A DNA stretch of 64,000 nt from Cycas panzhihuaensis (Eukaryota; Cycadophyta): assembly GCA_023213395.1 (NCBI GenBank), contig CM041465.1, positions 70,811,741 through 70,875,740 on the forward strand. Reading direction: 5' to 3'. Below the pieces are notes generated by a model. That model saw nothing but the letters and a program-made list of their open reading frames with translations. It was not told the origin of the DNA and made no database searches. Both the position numbers and the translations under genes were made by a program. Of the stretch, positions 28,901 to 41,889 are shown piece by piece (position 1 is the stretch's first letter; every line of letters begins with the position of its first letter).

Positions 28901-30053
28901 TTCTACCTTTAACTAGTGAAATTTACTATATATCTCCATAAAGCATAAGTTATATTATGGATATTTTAGGAGATAAAAGGAAAAATCTAAAATTCTATTA
29001 CCCAAATTATACAGTATTCTAGGAATAAGTTAAAAACACCATTTTGTTCCTATTCATCTCTATCTAACCAATGTTAAACCTTGCTACTTATTCTTTGTGG
29101 TTTTCTTAAGACTTGTTTAATGACAAAAAACTTGAATCTATAAGCTCATAATAAAAATAGAGACATTTGGTGTTCTAAACATTAGGATAATAGAAGAAGA
29201 TAGGAATGCTTGCTTCTTGATTCCTCTTATTCATTGGAAAAGTTAGTTTAAGCTAATTGAATCTAGTATAACATAAATTAGGTATGTTAGTCATATAAAT
29301 ATTCCCTTCTTAACCCTCTCTAATTGATATGCAAGATATGCACTTACTGCTACAACCCAATCAAAATTTACCCTCTTCTTTTGAATATGATGGATAATAT
29401 GTATCATTGCCTTCTCTATCTTCTTAGTATATTTTTTCCCCATGACCTTAGAGAGTAAGATAACTATTTTTTTATATCTAGATGCAACCTCTCAATCAAG
29501 ATTTGAGATCGTTTAGCTACTTTCTTAGGTTTATTTATTATGTAGTCATACATGGCTTGGGCTAGCTGTTTATTAGCTTTCATATCCATTTCAAGCTTAG
29601 GATAGTTTTAGGATGCATTTGGATGAGTTAAATTAAAATTTTCATAAATATTTAATAGGGTTAGTAAAAAAAAATTTGCCATTTGGCCTATACACAACCT
29701 TCCTTTTTTCATCAATTTTCTTTATACATATATAGATAATTCTAGGATAGTGTAATACGTTAAGAGTCAATCCTCTCATAACCAAACTTATCTATTAAAG
29801 TTCACTCTATTCATCTTTTTAGACTTGCATAAGTCTTTCCATTTAATCTTTGTTATATTTTTAGTATATATGATGGTCCACATGATGTATAATTAGTAAC
29901 ACTAGTTATCTAAGAGAAAAAAATATGAGTATTTGTTTAAACACTAGCATTAATATTTCTTAGGATTCATTAAGTACATTTTATCTCCACACCATAGCAT
30001 GATGGAAGGAGAATCATTAGAAAAAGATAAACTCATAATACAGAATGAAGTAT
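25991..30053. other. AT-rich intergenic DNA with faint coding relics
   Basis: No intact gene. Frames are broken everywhere. On the minus strand between about 27480 and 28817 the decayed translation shows Lys/Leu-rich, coiled-coil-like stretches (for example KLQVKVERLIVKNKILK) and a Cys-His knuckle-like end, which suggests an ancient transposon gag. The rest shows nothing I can assign. Confidence 0.4.
28572..28817 (-). pseudogene. Decayed gag-like fragment with a partial zinc-knuckle motif
   Basis: The minus-strand frame reads CHIVAKCEFF, then, after one stop, about 55 uninterrupted residues rich in Tyr, Pro and Ser. The His-x3/4-Cys spacing resembles the second half of a CCHC knuckle of retrotransposon gag. 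The first two cysteines are lost or mutated. I do not recognise the following segment. It could equally be chance in AT-rich DNA. Confidence 0.25.
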
Positions 30054-30553
30054 TGAAAATTTTAGAAACTAGAATTATGTAAGAGTTTAATACCATATTA
30101 GAAAATATATTTCTATGAATAGGATATGACCATGATTATATATTAATTAATTAAGGAAGTATTACCACATGATCAATCATCAACAATATAATTAAGGGAT
30201 TAAGGGCATTTAATAAATAAAATATGCAACCATATATGACATAATATTTATAGTGGAAATTCTTATAATGAAAAAAAACTCTTTGAAAATCATGCATGAT
30301 ATCTCTAATGAATGATGTATAATATGTATATGGGTAATTAGTCTTACAAGGAGAACTAGGTGATCTACTTTTCTTTCAATACACATGGACTTACATATAC
30401 CCACGCCATCTCATCATCAACTAATGGTGTATCATTATACATCTATTAATTAGATTATGTATAAGAGCCTTTATATTAATCAATCATTTAACATTAACTT
30501 GACTCTCTTATATCCACAACTTGACCATCATTAATTAAACATTATCTCCAATA
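30054..30553 (-). repeat. Left (3') LTR of the old minus-strand element
   Basis: About 500 bp, collinear with 33657-34125. It shares TTATATCCACAACTTGACC at its right end. Confidence 0.7.
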
Positions 30554-33500
30554 CTCTCCTAAAATGTTTAATTTATAAAACATTTCAATTATCTTCAAAA
30601 AAGAGAAATTGGGCTATATCTATAAATTCTCTTATAATCTCCTTATTCTCGAATCACTTTCAAACATTAGTTAATCATCTCTTATCTCCATGCTTATTTT
30701 CTTGTAAGAAAATATCATATCACCACCTATAATCATCAAACAAAACTCATCATAATATATGAAGTATTTATTCGCTATATCTTCCACCTATAAGCTATAT
30801 AAATAAACTTATTAACTCATCAAAATAATAATATTAGTTGGTAGTCCATAGTGTTATTTCACGAAAAACCATTTCCAAAGTAATGGGAGAATCACTCAAC
30901 ACATTCTTTCTATAACTTTCTTAGAAACCAAACTTAATCAATATGAGTGCAACCTTAATTAATGATTTTTCATCCCATTGTACTACCTCAATTAGTAATT
31001 TTATACACTTCAATTTTGTACTATCTTCATCAACAATTCTACAAATGAGCTTTAGGTTTTGATTCATCCTTAACCATCTCTTGGGTTTATTTATGTCTTA
31101 TACTTAATCACTTAGATTTTATAGCTTACCTATAATATTTGTTGCTAATCTTTTAATCAATTCCTAAATTATCATATGAGACCTTCCTTCTAGATACCAT
31201 GTAGGCATCTCATCAATCATCATGCTTTCATTCTTTCATCAAGTCTAAGCTTGGAAATTTAATAAGATGGTTTACTTTTGTCTTTCATTCACTCAAGTAA
31301 GGTGATTAAATTCATCAGTTTTTCATTAACTTTTACATGTATTATGATAACCATTCAAACATCAAATATTTTTCTTCTTCATAGGGGATTTAGTTAATAT
31401 TTTGGAATGAAATAATCATTCATTTACTCTTCCATCCATCAAAATAGGTTCTCAAATATGCTTAAACTGCTTATAAATCAGACATTTAAATATTCTTTAT
31501 TTTTCATTAAATATTACTAAAATATTCATCCATAACATTCAAAATACATCCAAGAACCTTTCAATCATCAAATCATGTAAAAAGATATCTTCAACTTTCA
31601 AAAAAATGAACCTATGAATTAATCATTGTTTGCATCATTCAATTTCATTTATTAATTTCACCATTAAATTTTCTTTAAAAGGCTTCATGTAAGCACTCAT
31701 TTTGAATGTGTCTAAGTGTAGTTTCACATAGTATAAAAGGTTCTTAATTTTAATATCAAATATAAAAGTTATACTTAAATATATAATAACAAAAATATAT
31801 TTAAGGCTTAAATTGTATTTGGAACCTTTTTATTTTAGGGTCTACTCATGTGTCTTTTTCGTATGACCATGGGAATCTTCACTATAGGCTTGCATAGACT
31901 TCAACAAATCATTCAAAATAATTTCATTATATCATGACATTAGAAAAAATAAAATGATATACCCATTTTCTTATCATTGAATATGTTTCACTTAGGATTT
32001 CATTTTGTGTGAGTGATCTTTAACATTAATTTATGAATTACAATAACTTGGATTTGTAATAAATAAATCTAGTGGCTAATATATGTATTATGGCTTTGCA
32101 AATCAGGTGAAATTTGCCACTAATTTCTATGCCTACTGAATTTACAATATGACTAATTGATGTAGGAATGATAAACATCTAAACACATAAATCTTCCTCC
32201 TTAAAATCTAAATGGAGATTATGACTTGCTCGATGCCCCATATATACCTGATCGATTATTTGCAAACTAAACAATAATTTGATCAATGTATATTTCACAA
32301 CTTAATGATGTTGTTCACTAAAGATCTTTATACTTCAAATACAATGGCATCTATAAGGGAATCCATCTTCCACTCCATGCAATAGCAATGTAGTTGGATA
32401 ATATAATCTCCCTCTATGACATGTATAAGCTCAATAAATGGTAATTCTTAATAGATCTGTACTATTATTTTTTTCAATGACAAAGCTTATTGTCTCTTAA
32501 ATATCTCAATGTCTCATTATTAGTCTTATGTTGAATTTGAGAAGGATAAAAATTAATAATTAAAGAGATGACCATATATAATCTAATATTTGCCTAAAAT
32601 GTTATTATTTAAGTAATAATACATCATAACTAGAACTTCCTCACGCAGTAGTGGTCTTCTTAGAAAATCAACACAATCTCCTCATCAAACCAAAATATAT
32701 TCTACTCATTATAGCAATCAGATGAATGGATAACCTCTCATCTTAAACCCTTATCTATTGATTAAATTTGCTTCATAATTTCTTTAAGTTCTCATCCATA
32801 ATTATCCTTAATTCTTGCCTCATCAACCTCTTCATCATAATTTTTTCACTATAAGATATATGTATTTCAAATCATGAATTAAACATCAAATAACATTTTA
32901 TTTCTTACTTTACTTTGGTGCCAAAATGCCCTTCCAATAGGATTCAACTTGCTACATGAAATGCCCTTCAAATAGGTTGCCTTTTGTTACATTCTTCACC
33001 ATGTAATTCTACTGCTTATTCTCATATAGGGTCTTTAAATAGGCCTATTACCTATTTCACCTTCACAACAAACTCTTATCTTCAATAACCTATATATAAC
33101 ACAATTATAGATTGTCTTTGAATGGAAAAGATTATTACCATATATGTGAGCTCTTCTTTACCACATATTTACTTCATATCATGTCACAACATGCTGGTAA
33201 ATTACTAACTCTTTCATATCGCTCCTGTTAGGTACATAAGCCTATGTTGTTCAACACATCTTGTGGATGATCATCAATGGGTTTTCATTCTATATAAGTG
33301 CATCACATGTATATAATATTTCCACAAATAAACTCAATGAATGAGAAATATTACCATTAATTTAATATGTGATTCTCTTCAATTTTATGTATGACTCTCT
33401 CTAACTCTGTATATAGATCACATATCTTCATATCACCTCAATATCGGTCACACAAGCATATTATTGATTCCTTCAACTTCCATCAAGTATCTTCTAGCTT

Positions 33501-33656
33501 GGGATAAAAGTATCCCGAGTATCCTTCCATCTTCTTGCTTCCTGCTTCACCTCATATAAGGTCTCATACTAGTATCTTATGGAGACCTCCTCTCTTAATA
33601 CTTTAATACTTCATAGGTCTTATCAAGTCTCCTCATCTTGATCTTTAATACCATAA

Positions 33657-34125
33657 TGAAAATTTTATAAGCTTGAATTATGTGAAAGCTTGATATTATA
33701 TTAGAAAATATATTTGTGTAAGCAAAAGTATTAACCCATGATTGATAACCAATAATATAATCAAGCAATTAAGGGCATTCAATAAATCAAATATGTAACT
33801 ATATGTGACATAAGAGTTATAATAGAAAACCCTTGAATGAAAAAAACCACTTTGCAAATCATGTATAAGATCTTATTAATGCATAATATATAATATGTCT
33901 ATGAGTCACTAGTCTCACAAAGAGAATTAGTTAAACTACATTTTCTTCTAATATACATGCCTTTATGTAGATTTGTGTCACCTCATTATTAACCAATGAT
34001 GTATTATTATACATTTACCAATAAGATTATGTATAAGAACCTTTACATTAACCAATCATTTTATATCAATTTGACTTTTTCATATCCACAACTTGACCAT
34101 CATTAATTAAATATTATCTCCAACA
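33657..34125 (-). repeat. Right (5') LTR of the old minus-strand element
   Basis: About 469 bp, ending CTCCAACA. Beside it (33640-33653) is the complement of a Met-type primer site. Confidence 0.7.
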
Positions 34126-34649
34126 AAAAGAATGATCTTAGAGATGAAGTTTAAAACTCTTATAAATACTTAAGCCCTATTATGGAAAAATTTAATTAGA
34201 AAAATTTTAAATTATGCCATGTTAATTACATCGTTTTTCAATATAAAATTTTAAAAAGTATGAATTGGATCTTTATGAGATTAGAGGTTTATAGAAGATC
34301 CCTTTACTACCTCATAAACACCCATTTCACAATTTCACTTTTGAGTTCTATGAAATATCCTTTTAAAGAATTTGTGACCTAATGGTCCTACATCTCGTTT
34401 TATAGCTTTATAAGGTTTCATCTTCTTTAAGATTTTCCTTCTCACCATTTTAACTTTGTAGCTCCATTTTTCACAATCTCTCTCAACATTACTTTATAAC
34501 ATTTTAAAACAAATTAACAGAATATAATGTTATGAAACTCTTCATGTGGGACTTAGCACTTTCTCATTTTATACTATTATGCTATATCATATCAAATACT
34601 TAGTAGCCCACAAGACTTAAAAACTTAGAGAATTAATCTCTAATAGTAT
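34126..34649. other. Short AT-rich spacer
   Basis: Nothing recognised. It lies between the old minus-strand element and the copia-type LTR. Confidence 0.5.
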
Positions 34650-35028
34650 TGTTAAAACATTAATGCTATCTTATTTGTAAATGTACCTAATATATATTTG
34701 TACCATTAGTTGTACCATGTTGTAATATATAATTATATTGGGTCTACCCCTAGTTGAATAATGGGCCAATAGTATTGGCATGCTATATCAGACAATAAGA
34801 TTAATTTTTGAGGCATATCGTGGTCTATAAATTATACCCCTACACTCTCATTTATACATTATATTGTTGGATATAGTAAAGCTTTAGTAAATTAAGGATT
34901 AACAATGCTAACTAATTTGGCTGTCTCAATTTTGTATAAATAATTTACATTGACCTATTGTTTATTTTGATTTATCATTTAATTTCTACATGAACATGAG
35001 TTATTAAGATCTTGTCTTAAAATTTTCA
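34650..35028 (+). mobile_element. Copia-type LTR (5' LTR of a truncated element or part of one)
   Basis: The segment starts TGTTAAAACATT, has a TATA-like TATAAATTATA near 34827, ends TTTTCA and is followed directly by an almost perfect Met-tRNA primer site. A matching second LTR was not found in the window. The following 1.5 kb (35041-36576) looks like a non-coding leader and stops at the gypsy element starting at 36577, so the element was probably cut by that insertion. Confidence 0.55.
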
Positions 35029-35040
35029 TGGTATTAGAGC
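35029..35040 (+). other. Primer-binding site, initiator-Met type
   Basis: TGGTATTAGAGC differs from the canonical TGGTATCAGAGC by one base. It supports an LTR ending at 35028. Confidence 0.65.
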
Positions 35041-36576
35041 TAGATCTTGTGTATTCTCTTAATTTGTCGAAGGTGTATCACATTGGAGGTAGTATAGTCT
35101 TATTGTGTTGTAAAAATAGGATGCTTATTTGACACCATTCGTGGATCATTTTGAAAGATGACCAAATCTATTTAATGCCATTCTATATATGCACCACATG
35201 AATAACTTCTCCATTCTCTCTCTATTTTGGTATGTTCACCTTGTTGTTTTCTAGATTCAATAGGTTATTTACTTGTAGCTATTATAGATTGAGACCCTGC
35301 TTATCTTCAGTAGCAATATTAAATAATAGAGGAGCTTGCTCATTGAATTAGTAGAGATCATACTTTTCTCGAGTTGCTAGGGTTCTGAATGGTCCTTTAT
35401 CACCATTTGAATCCTACAAAGCCACCCAAACCACATGTGTAGCATTGTGTCTTGTCACAACTGCATTCAAACATTGGTCTAAAGTACCACATTGTGTGAA
35501 GTTGAGTTTTCATTACCTCTCATTAATGTTCATTAACTGTAGCTCAAATCATCATCTGTGGTCACACTCCAATATGGTCAAACTAATTTCATCTTTGTAA
35601 TCATTATCAACTTCTCATTTGGGTTTCCTGAATTCTATGCTTAGCTCTCGATCAATTTAGACATTGTGTTCGATCCACTTTTTCTGGATCTCTGTTCCTT
35701 AATGTCATGCATGGGCCATTCGTTGTTATTATTTCAACTTTTGATATGTTTTTTGTTTCTAATGTTTTGATTTAATTTAATTGAATTGAAATATTTTTTT
35801 AAGTTTACAACTCTTTGTTCAGTTTAGTGGGTGGTCATATGGTGATATACAGTGACTGGGGACTTATTAGCTAAGGGAGATAAAAGCATACCTTAGTTTA
35901 GTTTATTAATATAAGGAGGGTTATTTATTATTTTGTTGATATCTTTGTAATGGGAGGTCTATTTCTTGAACCATTTCATTTATTGGAATCTTAACTCAAA
36001 GCCCTATAGAATGGAGTCAGTTTTAGAGTGATTTAGATGGAATTTTGGGGAGTTTGATATAATTAAAATAGACCCTTTTCTTATGTGCCTTCTTAAGTTT
36101 GTTTTCACCAATTGAGGACTTATTTTACATATTATAAAGGGGGTTTTCTATTGTTTGTTATTAACATTCACTTCATTACCTATTCTACCTAAGTTATGGC
36201 TAACATTTATATTTTTATTATGGTTATAGGTTCCCCACTTGAGCGAAGGAGGCTACTTTTATCTTATAGGCATAGTCCTTCTTTGAGCAACCTAAACCCT
36301 AACCTTTTTTATTTATTTAAATTTCTTTTTAGTCTCCTTATCTTTTTTATTAAAAATGAACCCTCATTTAAATAAAATTACTCTTAAAAATGAGTTAAAC
36401 TTGAAATATTAAAAGGATAACTCTAAGTTTGAATATCAAAACTTTCTAAACTTGCAAGGAGAACAATTACGACCCCTAAAGTTATCATTCTGCATACGCC
36501 TTTACCTTTTCTTAAACTCTATAAACATTAGAGAAAGGCAGTGGCTATAAGATGTATTAAGTGGTAGGTTGAGGTA
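35041..36576 (+). other. Leader-like sequence after the primer site, no coding region recognised
   Basis: No open frame of note and no gag motif. Probably the untranslated leader of the element whose LTR ends at 35028, truncated by the gypsy insertion. Confidence 0.4.
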
Positions 36577-39261
36577 TGTTTCTCGGCTACTGGGAATGGG
36601 TTCTTAGCAAGTTGACTCAGGTAACTACATGTATGCTTTTAGCATTTACCTTGTTACTTCTATAGAAAGTTAAACCAAAGCATTATTTTATTGCATGGCT
36701 GACTGATACATTTGAGTGGTACCATGAAGTTTACCGTGGGGCAACTGTCATAAAATCTTTTTAAAATCTGCCATAGTAATTTTCACTTTTTGTGTAAAAT
36801 TTCCATATGGCATAGTCATCCCTCAAGTCCTGGCCTAACCCTAATTGCCCATTCAAGCTAGGGTTATGTATAAAACCCAAAAGAACCTCATTTTCCATCT
36901 CTTCTTCCACCGACTCTCCTATCTTCTCATACTTTCACAGGCAATTTTCTGCAGGAATGCCTTGTAACATCTGAGTTCCCTGTGCTCCACCCTGAGATCT
37001 GCCCTCTCTAGCTTGGATCCATGGTAGCAGGCTCATCAACAAGCTTCTTCAAGCAAGGATACACTCCAAGTTTTACCTCCATGCCCTATAAATAAGTTTC
37101 ATCAAGTTTGTCTCTAGGTTTCATTGCTCTTCCAGGGATCCACCTGTAAGCACCATAGATATGTCATTTTCTACTATTTTCTCAGGCAGACCTGTCTCTA
37201 ATCCATCCCAGCAGGTATCATCTCATGTTTGCTCCATTTTGTCCCTTTTAAACTTCCTTAAAAGAGATTAGATCATTTGGAATATCTTTCTTTTCTAGCT
37301 TTCTAGTGCATACAGGAGGCAATCCCTCCGTTCCTTTCTTTTTGTCCACATCATCTTCCTGCTTTATCCTAGTTTCTCCAAGGAGGCTAGAGGGAGAGGT
37401 CGGTGAGAAAAAGGATCCAAGGCATGTTCTGTAACTAACTATGCCTGCTCCTCAAGGGCAACCCCCTTCTCCTCTTTTCCTCTCCTCCTCTTGTGCCTTT
37501 CTTGAGCTACCACGGAGCTTCAGGAAGTAGGCCCTTGCTGATATCAGCATATGCAGCCTCTTGCTACACTAGTTCCAGGCCTAAGCACCTCACTTGGGCA
37601 AATTTTCCAACCTCGAGTAGTGTCTCATATCCACCTTGGGTCTTGGCTTGATTAAGATTACAAATTGTTGCACATAGCAACACTTGCAACATAGATGATA
37701 GTTACAAATCTCATGGTATCTATTTCTCTTATCATTGGTTGTCATTAGGATGTCCCAACCTACTATTTCCTGTGCTTAGAGGCAGTGTGGAGGTGTGCTT
37801 ATTAGAGGGTTAGCCATTTCAAGGCTAATCATCTGCATCCCTTATCTTGTGTTGTTTGCTTTGAGGAGATTGGGAGTTATTCTTTAGCTAGAAATTTGTT
37901 TGATTTGAGGTGCTTTAACTTACAATATTCTTAGTATTTTATAGTTACATAAATATATATATTCGTTCAACACTCTAGTAACCCCTTAGAAAAGGGTATA
38001 AAGCCTTTGTGATTATAGGTCACCACGTCATTCACATAGAAGGACGAACCGCTTCAATCCGGGTGCATTTCTTTACTTTCCTTTTCCTTGGTCATTTCAA
38101 CTTTTGGCATAGTTCCTTTTCCTTTGCTTTTCTTGCTTTCTTCCTTTCAATTCAGGGAAGGTAAGGAAGCCCCAACACTATCGCCCTATGTTGCCCATGT
38201 GTTGGGAGAAGGAAAATAAGAAGCGGGTGCAGTGCAAGATGGTAACTTCATTTTAACTGCATAACTTTCTAGGTACGTCACCTTCCTTTTATAGTTCTTT
38301 TCTCTGCTTACCTTTTAAGTTTGCCTGTTTGCATGATAAAAATATAAAGGGAGAAGATAAAAGGAAACTAATTTATACCATCCATTTGCATATACATTCT
38401 AACTTGCACTTTAGGAAAGAGCTTAAGATAGGAGGTATCCCCTTCCTCTTTCTATTTGATTACATACAACCTACTAGGATTTACATCCTTAGCATGCATC
38501 TTATCTGTTAGATTGGTTTGCCTCTCTTGTCGTCTCTCCCTTTGTTTAAAGTGAAAAGAGAGTGAGGATTTATATTAGAGAGAAAACAAGAGAAAGTATA
38601 TTTATTGTCTTTTATATATATACTTCTTTTACCTCTTGTTTGCATACATAACCGATTAGACACTGTTCCACTATTGCACATAGAAGGTAGACTCCTTCAC
38701 ATATAGGATGGTGGGAACCACTTCTGCTATCATTCCTTGCTCCCCTAAACCTGCTTTAGGTGGGTTAGTTCAAGGAGGATTCATCCTCTAATACCTCCTC
38801 TAACCCCATTATGTTTATACTAACTTGACAATCTTAATACCCTTCTGCCTTGGGTTGGTCTCGTGTGTGAGGTGGTTATTCAACACCACCCTTAAGAGCA
38901 TGTACCTCCCCCGCCACTTACCTACGTATATCCTATCCATATCCATTCATCATCCATGAGGATCCATTTCCTTGTTAGGTCTTGCCCTTTTCTTCTGGCC
39001 ATCTAAGGGTGCGAAGACATGCATTTTGAGGTTACTTAGGAAATCGAGGATATCCCTCATTTGCGCTACCCCAAAACCAAAACTAAATTACCTAGAGGGA
39101 AGTTATGTACCATTCATGGGTTTTAAACTTGTGTTCTAATGCATGGATGCACTGTATAGGTATTTCCCTTCACTTGTTGGATTAACCCTTTATTCCAGAG
39201 CCTTCCATTGACTGACTTAATCCTGACCAGGTGTAGTTACCATCCGATAGATGTGATTCCA
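36577..39261 (+). repeat. 5' LTR of the Tat-like gypsy element
   Basis: About 2.7 kb, TGTTTCTCGG to GTGATTCCA. Its opening (GGCTACTGGGAATGG) and internal motifs match the solo LTR at 9454-11923, though the two are well diverged. It contains a TATA box (36868-36876). The open frames in it are not conserved coding. Confidence 0.75.
36868..36876 (+). promoter_or_regulatory. Putative TATA box of the gypsy 5' LTR
   Basis: GTATAAAAC, about 290 bp into the LTR. Transcription would start some 30 bp downstream if it were active. Confidence 0.4.
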
Positions 39262-39262
39262 C

Positions 39263-39280
39263 TGGTGACCATATTGGGGA
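39263..39280 (+). other. Primer-binding site of the gypsy element
   Basis: TGGTGACCATATTGGGGA follows the LTR after one base. It resembles the TGGCGACTCCACTGGGGA class of primer sites used by Tat/Ogre-type elements. The tRNA was not identified. Confidence 0.6.
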
Positions 39281-39516
39281 CCTGTTAGTAAGGGAATTAG
39301 TCTTTCTCCCTTCCTGTTAGTGCTACTTCCTCCTAGTAGCTTTCCTTTTTGGTCTTATTGGGTAGCCCCCAACGCATGCGCTACCTTATTTCTATTTTCT
39401 TCTAGCATATAGATAGTACTTACATGTGATGATTCTCATGTCACTTATGAGGTCTACCTCCATTATTAGAAGAGCTCTCATATCATTCCCTTCCCACATC
39501 GAATCCTGATTCGATC

Positions 39517-41226
39517 ATGGAGGGATCTCTTTCAGATTGGACATACCACGCTTATGTGTCTGATTCCCTCAAGCTACCTACTTCCTTCTAAGGATCTGCC
39601 TAAGGAAGTGAAGATCACATCTATTATCTAGGTGACCAGCAATGCCCCCAATCTCGCCATTCCTCTACTCACGGAGTAGGGCCTTCATCTCCTTTAGAGT
39701 TTCACCACCACCATGATGATTCTCATGAGGATCATCCTACGGGGTCTGCTTTGTATGAGGTCTGTTCTACCTTTTACAATTAGGCGGATACCCCTCCCGC
39801 TGATGTAGTAGAAGCCTTAATCCAATGTTTTCAAGCTGCCTGTCTCCAACCACAGCCTAAGTGGTTCAAGAACGTCTTGTGAAGCATTGTGCTTCCTTCT
39901 TCTATATCTACCTCACCTTGCTTATCCCATTTGACTTCCTTACCTACGATGAGCCTACCTTCGCCTCTTCCTCCTCTTCCCATGGTATATATTCCTTGGG
40001 GATCACTCAGGGCATGTCTTCTTCTCAACTCAGGTTAAGCATGCCCCCGTCTAGTCAAATGACTAGTCCTCCTCCCACTATCATTTATGCACTGCCTACT
40101 AGACCTAAGGGACCTACATGTCCCCCTACTTCTAGTCATGTGGGGTCTGCCCCCACACACCCCCAATACCAACGTAGGGAATCTTCTCTCTATGTGCCTC
40201 CTAGTTACACTACTCAACCATGGGGGCACGGTAAAGGGAATTCCCTTCCTGCTTATGGGATGGATGCTTTACATACTTATGGGGTCGTGCCACCCACGGG
40301 CTGCCCATATGGGCAAAATATGGTCCCTCATCCCTCCTTTATGCCATCCTGTATGGCACCTCACATCACACATTTACAAGGAGGGCCAACTCCTTCTCAA
40401 GGTATTTTCCCTCAAGCTCCTTTTCAATAAGGAGCATTCCCTCTAGGAGGGATGGGTCCATAACACCCATTTGCTCCTATGCATGTTTCTTCAAATGTGG
40501 GATTCGTGCCTTCTCACCAAGCAGTGGGAGGATATCATCCCCTTTTGAACCAAACCCTCCAAGGAGGATTCATACAACCTTGCCCACTATCTTTTCCAAC
40601 TTCTATTGATCCTATAGTTTAGTCAAGGGCATGCCCCTTTATAGACTATAGGTTGATTCCTTTATCCATCAAGGAATTAAGAACTAACTTACTGCCTCAC
40701 CCTTTTAAAGTCTCCGAATTTGATGGGACTTCATCACAGGACCTAGCTGAGCACGTTCGTAGTTTCTCTATGGCATGCATCGATCACTGAGCCTATGACC
40801 ACATCCTCATGAAACTATTTTTGCAATCCCTTCAAGGCGATGTCCTCAAATAGTTTTATCACCTACCCACACATTCTATTTTTTCATTCTAGTAGCTCGT
40901 GGATGAATTTATCAACTACTTTGATGTAGCTCATCTATTTGAGAGTGGGATAAAATCCCCTTTGTCTGTTAAATAAGGTCACAATGAAATGAATTATGAC
41001 TTTGTGAGATGTTTCCATGACCTTCTTCATTCCACCAAGGTGACTTTACATGAAGAGTTGAAGAGAGACCTCTTTGTCAATGGCCTTCGCCCAGAGGTCC
41101 ACGTAGAAGTCCTTAAGATGGAGGCAACTATGTGCAACTCTTCCATATCAAAGTGTTTGGAACTTGAGGCCATTGAGATCCAAGATAGACTCAAGAAGGC
41201 TCTAAAGTCCTCAAAGCGATGTGAAG
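39517..41226 (+). pseudogene. gag pseudogene of the Tat-like gypsy element, first part
   Basis: A likely start Met at 39517 opens MEGSLSDWTY. A Pro/Ser-rich segment follows (about 39940-40430), then the conserved retrotransposon gag core: FKVSEFDGTSSQDLAEHV near 40700 and the run from 40989 to 41226 with ELKRDLFVNGLRPEV. Several stops (for example at about 39594, 40788 and 40853) and frame changes break it. The stop at 40853 replaces the conserved Trp of the gag core (TGG to TAG). The frame is cut at 41226 by the copia element, and gag continues at 52478. Gag would form the virus-like particle in the cytoplasm. Confidence 0.7.
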
Positions 41227-41871
41227 TGTTGAGAATACAAGGTCCCAACCCTTTAATTGCCACCAAGATCTATTACATTCTTACAACTAGTTACAGAAAT
41301 CAAAATTCAAAACTACATGTAAGTTCTAAAATCATAGATTAAATAATAACATGAAAATGAAAGCTAAACATCACATGTGCACCTGATATAATGTGGTAAA
41401 ACCCTAGCAGTGTGGTAGGAAAACATCCACACAGGAAAGGTATCGATCTTTATTGCTGTAGAATGGAGAAACAATACATCTCAGTAGCAGAGTGCTCTTA
41501 GGAACAACAACCAGCCACCACCCTCATCACGGTATATTGCATTATATTACAACATAATAAGAAAATCCCTAAAACGGGCTACATGAGAGGAACATCCAAG
41601 ACCTAAATCTCAACCATAGAATCTAGGGTATTTGTATCGAATGACCCTAATTCTCTTTACATTTTGATAAGGTTTACATGGCTAATTTTTTGGGTCGGGG
41701 GGTATCACCCCTGAACCCCCTCCTAATGGGGGGTGTTCCATGCCCCCCATACCCCCCGGCCAAGGGGGGCTCCCACCCTCCTTGGAACCCCCCGAGAAAG
41801 ATAAGGGGGGGAAACTCTGCCAAAAACATACTAAAATATTAGCCTTATAATTGTTGTCACAATATCCAACA
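41227..41871 (-). repeat. Left (3') LTR of the copia element
   Basis: 645 bp, TGTTGAGAAT to ATCCAACA on the plus strand. It contains a block of alternating G and C runs (41691-41812) in its U3 part. Confidence 0.92.
41691..41812. repeat. G-run/C-run block in the copia LTR (left copy)
   Basis: Dense alternating homopolymer runs: C5, G6, C6, C6, G6, C6 and G7 within about 120 bp, in the U3 part of the LTR. Both strands hold several G runs at short spacing, a quadruplex-prone pattern. The partner LTR has the same block (52298-52418). Confidence 0.85.
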
Positions 41872-41889
41872 ATCTCCACCTTGACAACA

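Larger units (their letters stand above)
30054..34125 (-). mobile_element. Old non-coding LTR retrotransposon, minus strand
   Basis: Direct repeats at 30054-30553 and 33657-34125 run collinear for about 470-500 bp. Read on the minus strand, the element begins TGTTGGAGATAAT, a common plant copia LTR start. A primer site TGGTATTAAAGATC (complement of 33640-33653) lies beside the right LTR, and a weak purine run (TTTTAGGAGAG) lies beside the left LTR. The 3.1-kb interior contains no recognisable gag or pol. No exact target-site duplication was found, although AGAATGA occurs a few bases outside each end. LTR divergence is substantial, so it is an old insertion. Confidence 0.7.
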
